64,000 nucleotides of DNA, taken from contig CAJUFX010000009.1 in assembly GCA_910586395.1 (NCBI GenBank), forward strand, positions 44,240-108,239. The letters run 5' to 3'. Below, piece after piece: positions 49,453 to 56,940 of the stretch (position 1 is its first letter; every line of letters begins with the position of its first letter). This stretch comes from an uncultured Bacteroidales bacterium (GTDB taxonomy: Bacteria; Bacteroidota; Bacteroidia; Bacteroidales; P3). A program made the translations under genes and the position numbers. The notes beneath the pieces were generated by a model. The model saw only the letters and a list, made by a program, of their open reading frames with translations. It searched no databases and was not told the origin of the DNA.

Positions 49453-51453
49453 ATGGATGAGTTGAAGAACAGACGGCCGGAAGAAAGTTTGGAACGGCAG
49501 ATGGCGGAATTGGAAGCGGCCAATGAAATGCAGGCGGAAGAAGCCTTGGCGGAGTCTCAGTCTGTTGAAGTGGCCGACGCTTTGGCCGAAGAACCGGCCC
49601 CGATGGATGCGGAAGCGGCGGTGGCGGCCGGTGTGGCGGCGGACACGGCCGAGACGGAAGCGGCGGATAAGTCCGGAAACGCGGCCGGTTTGAGTGCCGA
49701 AGAAAAAGCCGGCGTGGCGGATATGGATCGTGCCGCGATCGTTTCCCGCTTGGAGAAGATTTATGAAGAAGGCTTGTTGGCGGCTTCTCGGGATTTGGTG
49801 GCTTTGTTGCGGGCGACTTACACGGATAAGACGGAAGCGTGGAAGAAAGAGCTGAAAGAACGTATGGCGGCAGAGGCCGCTCCGGCGGAACAGCCGGAAG
49901 GAGATGCGCCGCAGCGGACTGAATCCGCGGAGAAAATGTCGCTGACCGACGAATTGGAAGACCGTTTCTTCAAAGTCAGCCGACGGATCAAAGAACGACA
50001 TGCCCAGGAGCGTGAGGCGCGCGAGCGGCTCATGTCGGAGAACTTGAAGCGCAAGCGAGCCCTGCTCGAAGAACTCAGACAGTTGATTGATTCCGAACAA
50101 CCGTTGAAGCAGACCTATGATGCGTTCAACCGTCTGACCGAGGCTTGGAAAGAAATCAGGCCGATCGCGCGCGAGGAGGCGAATAATCTGTGGCAGACTT
50201 ACCATTTTTTGGTCGAAAAGTTTTTCGACAAGGTAAAGATGAACCACGAGTTGCGTACGTTGGATCAGAAGCGCAACCTCGAAGAGAAAATCCGGCTGTG
50301 CGAACAGGCCGAGGCTTTGTTATTGGAGGAGTCGGTCGCCAAGGCGACCCAAGCCCTGCATGCGCTGCATCTGCGTTGGAAAGAAATCGGGCAGGTGAGC
50401 ATGGAGATGAAAGACGAGATTTGGGATCGTTTCAAGGCCGCTTCCGATAAAATCAGTCAGAAGCGCAAGGCCTATTACGATGAGATGGCTGCCAAGATGC
50501 AACAGAATCTGTTGGCCAAAACGGAGTTGTGCGAGAAGATAGAGGGGCTTTTGGAAGAAAAGCCGAAAGACGCCAAGGCTTGGCAGGCACTCTCGAAACA
50601 GGTGGCCGAATATATGGAATTGTGGAAGAGCATCGGTCGTGCCGCCCAGAAAGACAATGAAGCGATTTGGGCGCGATTCAAGGCGGGCATGGAAAAAATC
50701 TTTCAAGAAAAAAAGGTTTTTTATCAGCGGATGCGCGACGAACTCATGCACAATTACCACCTCAAGTTGGATTTGTGCGTGCAGGCGGAGAATATCGCGG
50801 AGCAACGAACCGATTATAAGGCGGCGACGCAGGATTTGTTGAAGTTGCAGAAGCAGTGGAAAGAGATAGGCGCCGTGCCCTACAAACACGCCGACAAAAT
50901 CTGGAAGCGTTTCCGCGCGGCCTGCGATCGTTTCTTTGAGGGCAAGGAAAAAGAGTTCAGCGAACGCAAGGCGCATGAGGGCGAGAATATGGCGGCCAAG
51001 CGGCAGCTTATAGAGGAAGTGAAAGCCTTGGCCTGCGAGACGCGCGACCAGCTCGTGCAGGCCGTGCAGGAAATCCAGCGGCGTTGGACGGCCATCGGGT
51101 TTGTGCCGATCAAGGAAAAAGAAAAGTTATACGAGGCGTTCCGGACGGCCATTGACGAGAAGTTCGCCGACAAAAACCTCAAGGGCGTGCGTCGGGATTT
51201 GGCCGATGCCGTGGCGCAGGTGGAAACGGCCGAAGACGCGTCTAAACTGACGGATCGGGAAGTTCAGGCGGCGGCCAAGAAACTGTTGCAGTTGCGGGCG
51301 GATTTGAATACGTGGGAGAACAATATCGGCTTCCTTTCCAAATCGAAAAACGCCGATGTCTTGCGTCGTGAAGTGGAGCGCAAGATACAGAAAACCAAAC
51401 AGGAAATAGCCCTTTTGGAGGCTAAAATGCAGTTGATACGGAAAAACGGTTAA
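49453..51453 (+). CDS. DUF349-repeat protein
   Basis: Role unknown. 666 residues, largely helical and charged. The first 130 residues are acidic and Ala/Glu-rich, probably disordered. From about residue 195 there are at least four DUF349 repeats of 60-75 residues, each with a W-K-E-I-[GR] core (AWKEIRPIA, RWKEIGQVS, LWKSIGRAA, QWKEIGAVP, RWTAIGFVP) and a following IW.RF segment. DUF349 proteins are common in Bacteroidota and Actinobacteria; no function is fixed. The gene lies 28 bases after the S46 gene and 3 bases before trmD. Confidence 0.85.
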   Translation: MDELKNRRPEESLERQMAELEAANEMQAEEALAESQSVEVADALAEEPAPMDAEAAVAAGVAADTAETEAADKSGNAAGLSAEEKAGVADMDRAAIVSRLEKIYEEGLLAASRDLVALLRATYTDKTEAWKKELKERMAAEAAPAEQPEGDAPQRTESAEKMSLTDELEDRFFKVSRRIKERHAQEREARERLMSENLKRKRALLEELRQLIDSEQPLKQTYDAFNRLTEAWKEIRPIAREEANNLWQTYHFLVEKFFDKVKMNHELRTLDQKRNLEEKIRLCEQAEALLLEESVAKATQALHALHLRWKEIGQVSMEMKDEIWDRFKAASDKISQKRKAYYDEMAAKMQQNLLAKTELCEKIEGLLEEKPKDAKAWQALSKQVAEYMELWKSIGRAAQKDNEAIWARFKAGMEKIFQEKKVFYQRMRDELMHNYHLKLDLCVQAENIAEQRTDYKAATQDLLKLQKQWKEIGAVPYKHADKIWKRFRAACDRFFEGKEKEFSERKAHEGENMAAKRQLIEEVKALACETRDQLVQAVQEIQRRWTAIGFVPIKEKEKLYEAFRTAIDEKFADKNLKGVRRDLADAVAQVETAEDASKLTDREVQAAAKKLLQLRADLNTWENNIGFLSKSKNADVLRREVERKIQKTKQEIALLEAKMQLIRKNG

Positions 51454-51456
51454 GCG

Positions 51457-52143
51457 ATGCGGATTGACATTGTGACGTTGTTTCCGGAGATGTTCGAGGG
51501 CTTCCTGAACTATTCGATACCGCGTCGGGCGCAAACCAAGGGGCGGGCGGAAGTCGTATTGCACAATCTGCGGGATTACAGTCTGCGCAAGAACCGGTCC
51601 GTGGACGATTATCCTTACGGGGGCGGTGCCGGCATGGTCATAGGCGTGGAACCCATCGCCAACTGCATCGAACATTTGGAGGGGGAGCGCCGCTATGACG
51701 AAAAGGTCTTCGTCACGCCCGACGCGCCGGTCTTGGATCAGCCGATGGCCAACCAATTGTCGCTCTGCGGTAACCTGCTGATTTTTTGCGGGCACTACAA
51801 AGGTGTGGACGAAAGAGCGCGTCAGATGTTCTTTACGCGGGAGATTTCGATAGGCGACTATGTATTGTCGGGCGGCGAACTGGCGGCGGCCGTTTTGGCC
51901 GATGCGGTGTTGCGACTGTTGCCGGGGGTGCTGAACGACGAGACTTCGGCGCTGACCGATTCGTTTCAGGACGGCTTGCTGACGCCGCCGATTTATACGC
52001 GGCCGGAGGAGTTCCGCGGGCAACGCGTGCCGGAGGTGCTGTTGAGCGGTCATGACGAAAGAATCCGGCAGTGGCGTTACGAGCAGGCGGTGGAAAAGAC
52101 GCGCCGTCTCAAACCGGCTTTGCTGTCCGGGATGGAAGCGTAA
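51457..52143 (+). CDS. trmD: tRNA (guanine-N1)-methyltransferase
   Basis: TrmD methylates G37 of tRNAs and prevents frameshifting. 228 residues: MRIDIVTLFPEMFEGFLNYS at the start, DDYPYGGGAGMV, then the trefoil-knot SAM site FCGHYKGVDERA and ISIGDYVLSGGELAA. TRPEEFRGQRVPEVLLSGHD closes the conserved part. It starts 3 bases after the DUF349 gene, with no ribosomal-protein or rimM genes beside it, unlike the usual rpsP-rimM-trmD-rplS order. Confidence 0.96.
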   Translation: MRIDIVTLFPEMFEGFLNYSIPRRAQTKGRAEVVLHNLRDYSLRKNRSVDDYPYGGGAGMVIGVEPIANCIEHLEGERRYDEKVFVTPDAPVLDQPMANQLSLCGNLLIFCGHYKGVDERARQMFFTREISIGDYVLSGGELAAAVLADAVLRLLPGVLNDETSALTDSFQDGLLTPPIYTRPEEFRGQRVPEVLLSGHDERIRQWRYEQAVEKTRRLKPALLSGMEA

Positions 52144-52190
52144 GGCCGCGCGGGGTAGGGTGGCCGCGTTTATAAAAACCAAGCATAACG

Positions 52191-53540
52191 ATGGAAGCAT
52201 TCAAGGCTTACGATATTCGGGGCGTCTATGGACGCGATTTTCAAAAAGAGGATGTTTACAAGGTCGGATTCTTTTTGTCCGAACTCTTGAATACGAACCG
52301 GATTCTCGTAGGTCGGGACGTACGCCTTTCTTCGCCTGAAATCTATGCCTATCTCTGTCAGGGCATACAGGATTCTGGCGCGGATGTCTGCGATTTGGGC
52401 GTGTGTACGACGCCGATGGTCTATTGGGCGACGGCCAAGTATGGATTCAAGGCTTCCGTCATGATTACGGCCTCGCATAACCCCAAGGAATATAACGGTC
52501 TCAAAATATCGCGGGAGAACGCGTTGCCGGTCGGTTACGACAATGGCCTGAACGAGTTGGAACGCTGGCTTGCCGAGCGGACGGTGCAACCCAAGCCGCA
52601 GGCCGGCAAGGGGCGCGTGTCGCCGTTCGACCGCAAGGCGGAATATCTGGCGTTTCAGCGGCAATGGTTGCCGGATATCTCCAATCTGAAACTGGTCATG
52701 GACTGTTCCAACGGCATGGCCGCGCTCTTCGCGCGCGATTTGTACGGCGACCGGCCCGTCTATCTCTACGATGAATTGGACGGATCATTTCCGAATCATG
52801 AGGCCAATCCGCTGGATCCTGCCAATATAGAAGACTTGCAGACGGCCGTGGCGGAAGAAAAGGCCGACGTGGGGGTGATTTTCGACGGCGATGCCGATCG
52901 CGTCATGTTCGTGGATGAACACGGCCGGTTCATATCGCCGGACTTGATGATAGCGGTCTTGGGATATTATTTCTTGAAAGAAAAAGGGTTGCGGGGTAAG
53001 GTGTTGCAGGATATCCGTACGTCCAAGTCGGTGCGGCGGCGCATAGAAGCCTTGGGCGGCACAATGGAAATGTGGCGCGTGGGGCGCGCCTATGCCGCGG
53101 CCAAGTTGCGCGAGATAGACGGCCTTTTCGGTGGTGAACTGGCCGGACATTATTATTTCCGCGATTTCTATTATTCCGATTCGGGACTGATGGCCTGTTC
53201 GCTCATATTGGGCGTGCTGAGCCGCTTTAAGGCCGCCGGCAAACCGGTTTCGGAACTGATGTCGGAAATCGCCGTCTATGTCGGTTCCGGCGAAATGAAT
53301 TTTAAAATCACGCGGAAAGAAGCGGCGATGGAAGCGCTCAAGGCCGAATTTATGGCCGCCGAGCAAGCGGTTGCCGTCTATGACTTCGACGGCTACCGTA
53401 TAGAGTTCGAGGATTGGTGGTTCAACGTCCGGCCGTCCAATACCGAGCCCTACCTGCGTTTTATCGCGGAGGCGGTTCATCGCGCGCTGTTGGAGGAAAA
53501 GGTGCGCAAGGCCAAAGAAATATTGGCGCGTTTCATCTAA
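52191..53540 (+). CDS. Phosphomannomutase/phosphoglucomutase
   Basis: Alpha-D-phosphohexomutase of 449 residues. FKAYDIRGVYGRDF is the N-terminal motif, SVMITASHNPKEYNGLKI carries the phosphorylated serine, FDGDADRVMFVDE binds magnesium, ELAGHYYFRDFYYSDSG binds the sugar, and RPSNTEPYLRFIAEA the phosphate. Preference for mannose or glucose phosphate is not decided by these motifs; the GDP-mannose gene manC upstream in the same run favours mannose 6-phosphate to mannose 1-phosphate. Confidence 0.9.
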   Translation: MEAFKAYDIRGVYGRDFQKEDVYKVGFFLSELLNTNRILVGRDVRLSSPEIYAYLCQGIQDSGADVCDLGVCTTPMVYWATAKYGFKASVMITASHNPKEYNGLKISRENALPVGYDNGLNELERWLAERTVQPKPQAGKGRVSPFDRKAEYLAFQRQWLPDISNLKLVMDCSNGMAALFARDLYGDRPVYLYDELDGSFPNHEANPLDPANIEDLQTAVAEEKADVGVIFDGDADRVMFVDEHGRFISPDLMIAVLGYYFLKEKGLRGKVLQDIRTSKSVRRRIEALGGTMEMWRVGRAYAAAKLREIDGLFGGELAGHYYFRDFYYSDSGLMACSLILGVLSRFKAAGKPVSELMSEIAVYVGSGEMNFKITRKEAAMEALKAEFMAAEQAVAVYDFDGYRIEFEDWWFNVRPSNTEPYLRFIAEAVHRALLEEKVRKAKEILARFI

Positions 53541-53581
53541 AACGCGGATGGCGGATTCAGGCAATTAAGGAGACAAGAAGC

Positions 53582-54040
53582 ATGAGCAAGGAACATTTGC
53601 GGGCGGAAGTCCGCATTCGCAATAAAAAGGCCGAATACGCTTTCTTTCTGTTGGATCGGCTGACGGCCGGCATCGTGCTGGCGGGAACCGAGATCAAGTC
53701 GATCCGGCAGGGCAAGGCGGCGATAGGCGATGCGTATTGCTATTTCAAAGACAACGAATTGTTTGTCAAGAACATGTACGTGGCCGAATATACGCATGGC
53801 AGCTGTTATAACCACGAACCGCGCCGCGAGCGCAAACTGTTGCTTACCAAAAAAGAATTGCGCAAACTCGCCGGCAAGATGAAAGAAAAGGGGCTGACCA
53901 TCATTCCCGTCTTGCTGTTCATAGACGACAACGGCCGCGCCAAATTGGAAATCGCGCTCTCGAAAGGAAAGAAAGCCTACGACAAGCGCGAAACCATCAA
54001 GGAAAAAGATATCAAGCGCGCGATGGAACGCGCGGAGTGA
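53582..54040 (+). CDS. smpB: SsrA-binding protein SmpB
   Basis: SmpB binds tmRNA in ribosome rescue. The ATG at 53582 (MSKEHLRAEVRIRNKKAEY) is chosen; the frame extension reaches into the mutase gene. 152 residues: NKKAEYAFFLLDRLTAGIVL, GTEIKSIRQGKAAIGDAY and the C-terminal KGKKAYDKRETIKEKD tail that inserts into the decoding site. No tmRNA gene is visible next to it. It converges with clpC. Confidence 0.96.
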   Translation: MSKEHLRAEVRIRNKKAEYAFFLLDRLTAGIVLAGTEIKSIRQGKAAIGDAYCYFKDNELFVKNMYVAEYTHGSCYNHEPRRERKLLLTKKELRKLAGKMKEKGLTIIPVLLFIDDNGRAKLEIALSKGKKAYDKRETIKEKDIKRAMERAE

Positions 54041-54079
54041 CAGCGTGTAGGCGGTTGCCGGTACCCGGCTTCCGTCCCG

Positions 54080-56749
54080 TCATCGGATTTCCACATGCGG
54101 CAGTTCGGCGCTTTCGGCCAAATCCACGGCTAACGTACTGCCGGCGGTCGGCGTCAGTTTTAATAAGGTTTCGGCCAAAATGTCTTCAAAGTATTTCTGA
54201 ATGGCTCTTTGCAGCGGCCGTGCGCCCAAGTCCGGATCCCAGCCTTTGTCGATGACCAGATCCTTGGCCTTGTCTGAAATGGTCAGATGGTAGCCCATGG
54301 CTTCCACGCGTTCGTAGAGGCCGCGCAGTTCTATTTCCAGAATTTTCAGAATGTCGTCCTTGATGAGGTTGTGGAAAACGACCACTTCGTCCACGCGGTT
54401 CAGGAACTCAGGCGAAAACTGCCGTTGGAGCGCCTTGTCGATGACCCCTTGGGCGAAAGAATCTTTTTCGGAGGCTTTGGAGGCCGTGTAGAAACCGACG
54501 CCCTGGCCGAATTCCTTGATTTGGCGTGAACCGAGGTTGGAGGTCATGATGATGATGGTGTTCTTGAAATCCACCTTGCGGCCGAGCCCGTCGGTCAGTT
54601 GTCCTTCGTCCAACACCTGCAGGAGCAGGTTGAAGATATCGGGATGCGCCTTTTCGATTTCGTCGAACAATACGATGGAGTAGGGCTTGCGCCTTACCTT
54701 TTCGGTCAGTTGGCCACCGTCTTCGTAGCCGACATAGCCCGGCGGCGCGCCCACGAGGCGGGAAACCGCGAATTTCTCCATGTATTCGCTCATGTCTATG
54801 CGGATGAGCGCGCTGTCTGATCCGAACATCTGCCGGGCCAGCATTTTGGTCAGGTAAGTCTTGCCGACGCCGGTCGGGCCGAGGAAAATGAAACTGCCGA
54901 TCGGTTTGTTCGGGTCTTTGAGGCCGGAACGGTTGCGGCGGATGGCCCGTGTGATTTTCTCAATGGCTTCGTCCTGTCCGATGATTTGGCTTTGCAGCGT
55001 TTTGTCCAATTCGAGCAAACGGTTCATTTCGCTCTTTTCCATTTTCTGAATCGGTACGCCCGACATCATCGAGACGACTTCGGCCACATCCTGTTCCGTC
55101 ACATCGGTCTTGTTGGCGCTCAGTTCTTCGCGCCAAGCGGATTTGGCCTGTTCCAGTTCGGCTTCCATCTGCTCGATGTCGTTGCGCAACGCAGAGGCCA
55201 TTTCGAATTTCTGCTGGCGGATCAAGTGTTTGAGTTGTTTGCGCTGCGGCTTGAGCCGTTCTTCAATCGCGACGATCGTCGCCGGGACATGCACGCTGCG
55301 GATATGCACTTTGGCACCCGCCTCGTCCAAGGCGTCTATGGCCTTGTCCGGCAGGAAGCGGTCGGTGAGGTAACGGACCGAATAATCGACGCAAGCCTGG
55401 ATGGCTTCATCCGTATAATGTACGTAATGATGTCCCTCGTAAGCCGTTTTGATTTTCTGTAGGATTTCGACCGTTTCTTCCGGCGAGGTCGGTTCGACCA
55501 GCACTTTCTGGAAACGGCGTTCGAGCGCGCCGTCTTTTTCGATGGAGCGCCGGTATTCATCCAAGGTCGTCGCGCCAATGCATTGGATTTCGCCGCGCGC
55601 CAAGGCCGGCTTGAGGATGTTCGATGCATCTAAGGCGCCGGCGGTTTCGCCCGCCCCCACGAGGGTATGGATTTCGTCAATAAAGACGATGATTTCGGGA
55701 TGTTTCTCCAATTCGGCCAAAATGGCTTTCATGCGTTCCTCGAATTGACCGCGGTATTTGGTGCCGGCTACAATCGACGCGATGTCGAGCGTAAAGATGC
55801 GTTTGTCCAAAAGCACGCCCGGTACCTGCCGCGCTACGATTTTGAGCGCGAGGCCTTCGGCTATGGCCGACTTGCCGACGCCCGGTTCGCCGATCAGGAT
55901 CGGGTTGTTCTTTTTGCGCCGGCTCAGGATTTGGGCGATGCGGTCGGTCTCCTTTTCACGTCCCACGATGGGATCCAGTTTCTGTTCTTCGGCGGCGGCC
56001 GTCAGGTCTTTGCCGAAATTCGACAGGATGGATTTTCGTTTGGCGGGTGTCTGACCGGCCGTATCGGCGGGGCCTGCCGGTTTAAAGTGGTCGGCGTTCG
56101 GCCGGTCGGTGTCGAATTCGTCCATGCCGAGCCCGCCCAAAGAATCGGCCGTTTGATGCGGTTGGTCCCCGGTGGTTTGCCCGGCAACCGAATCGGTGGC
56201 GTCCGGCTCGTCCGGTCTATCGACAAACGGTGTGAAACCGGTTTCGTCCGCCTCCGCGTTTTGGTAATTGTCGGTGTCAAGGCCTCTGGCCTTTAGGCCG
56301 GCTTTCAAACCTTGCAGGAAAACCTCGTAGGTCAGGCCGAAGCGGTGCAGGACCGTGGCCGCCCCCGACGAGTTTTCCTTTAGGATGGCCAGCACCATGT
56401 GTTCGGGTTCGGCCAATTCCTTTTTGTATTGCAGGCATTCCAGATACATGAGCCGGAGGATGCGGTCGGTTTTTTGGGAAATGAGTTGCGGCGAACCGGC
56501 CGGCGCGAAAGTCGCGTTCTTGGGTTCGTGTTCGTCTATCCAGGCTTCCAGCTGCTTGCGGACATCGTAGGGGTTGATTTCGAAGTGAGATGAAAGCAGG
56601 TCGGTCACAACGTTGTCGCCCTGTCTGAGAATGCCCAAAAGGATATGTTCCACGCCGAGTTGTTTGCTCCTCAGACGGGAGGCCTCCTCATTGCTGTAAG
56701 TGAGAATCGTTTTTAACTTTTCTGAAATTTGTGGTTTCAAGTTGCTCAT
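54080..56749 (-). CDS. clpC: ClpC-type AAA+ unfoldase
   Basis: Hexameric unfoldase that feeds ClpP. The start ATG at 56749 (MSNLKPQISEKLKTIL) is preferred to the one at 56794 because the promoter's -7 element occupies 56792-56799. 889 residues. An N domain with two Clp repeats (to about 150) precedes a long acidic, Pro/Asp-rich linker (about 165-245). D1 has Walker A GEPGVGKSA and IVFIDEIHTLVGAG; a middle coiled coil (about 480-530) has the UVR-like LIRQQKFEMASALRNDIEQ, which marks ClpC instead of ClpB. D2 has GPTGVGKTYL and VLFDEIEKAHPDIFN. Confidence 0.93.
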   Translation of the reverse strand: MSNLKPQISEKLKTILTYSNEEASRLRSKQLGVEHILLGILRQGDNVVTDLLSSHFEINPYDVRKQLEAWIDEHEPKNATFAPAGSPQLISQKTDRILRLMYLECLQYKKELAEPEHMVLAILKENSSGAATVLHRFGLTYEVFLQGLKAGLKARGLDTDNYQNAEADETGFTPFVDRPDEPDATDSVAGQTTGDQPHQTADSLGGLGMDEFDTDRPNADHFKPAGPADTAGQTPAKRKSILSNFGKDLTAAAEEQKLDPIVGREKETDRIAQILSRRKKNNPILIGEPGVGKSAIAEGLALKIVARQVPGVLLDKRIFTLDIASIVAGTKYRGQFEERMKAILAELEKHPEIIVFIDEIHTLVGAGETAGALDASNILKPALARGEIQCIGATTLDEYRRSIEKDGALERRFQKVLVEPTSPEETVEILQKIKTAYEGHHYVHYTDEAIQACVDYSVRYLTDRFLPDKAIDALDEAGAKVHIRSVHVPATIVAIEERLKPQRKQLKHLIRQQKFEMASALRNDIEQMEAELEQAKSAWREELSANKTDVTEQDVAEVVSMMSGVPIQKMEKSEMNRLLELDKTLQSQIIGQDEAIEKITRAIRRNRSGLKDPNKPIGSFIFLGPTGVGKTYLTKMLARQMFGSDSALIRIDMSEYMEKFAVSRLVGAPPGYVGYEDGGQLTEKVRRKPYSIVLFDEIEKAHPDIFNLLLQVLDEGQLTDGLGRKVDFKNTIIIMTSNLGSRQIKEFGQGVGFYTASKASEKDSFAQGVIDKALQRQFSPEFLNRVDEVVVFHNLIKDDILKILEIELRGLYERVEAMGYHLTISDKAKDLVIDKGWDPDLGARPLQRAIQKYFEDILAETLLKLTPTAGSTLAVDLAESAELPHVEIR

Positions 56750-56791
56750 AAGTGTGGAAAGCCGCAAGGGCTGAAATTTATTCAAAAATGA

Positions 56792-56822
56792 CAAAGATAC
56801 TGCAAGACGGCCACAAAATCAA
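56792..56822 (-). promoter_or_regulatory. Promoter of clpC
   Basis: On the minus strand: TTG (56822-56820), 20 bases, TATCTTTG (56799-56792). Perfect fit; transcription would start near 56785. No CtsR or HrcA operator was seen. Confidence 0.8.
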
Positions 56823-56856
56823 GCCGTGAAAAGACTTTTTTATTCGTGGGAAATAC

Positions 56857-56887
56857 TTGTTTTATTCCCTTTTTTTTACTAATTTCG
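56857..56887 (+). promoter_or_regulatory. Promoter of gyrA
   Basis: TTG (56857-56859), 20 bases, TAATTTCG (56880-56887), one base off TAnnTTTG. The leader to the ATG at 56941 is about 47 bases. Confidence 0.7.
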
Positions 56888-56940
56888 TGTGTTTTATGGG
56901 CGTGTGGCAAAGCCCTGTCAAATAAAGAGTTATATTTTAC

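Noticed and set aside
51127..52200. 357-codon open frame on the minus strand
   Set aside because: Antisense to the DUF349 gene end and trmD; shadow frame.
53541..54079. tmRNA gene next to smpB
   Set aside because: Gaps on both sides of smpB are about 40 bases, too short for tmRNA, and no tRNA-like sequence is seen.
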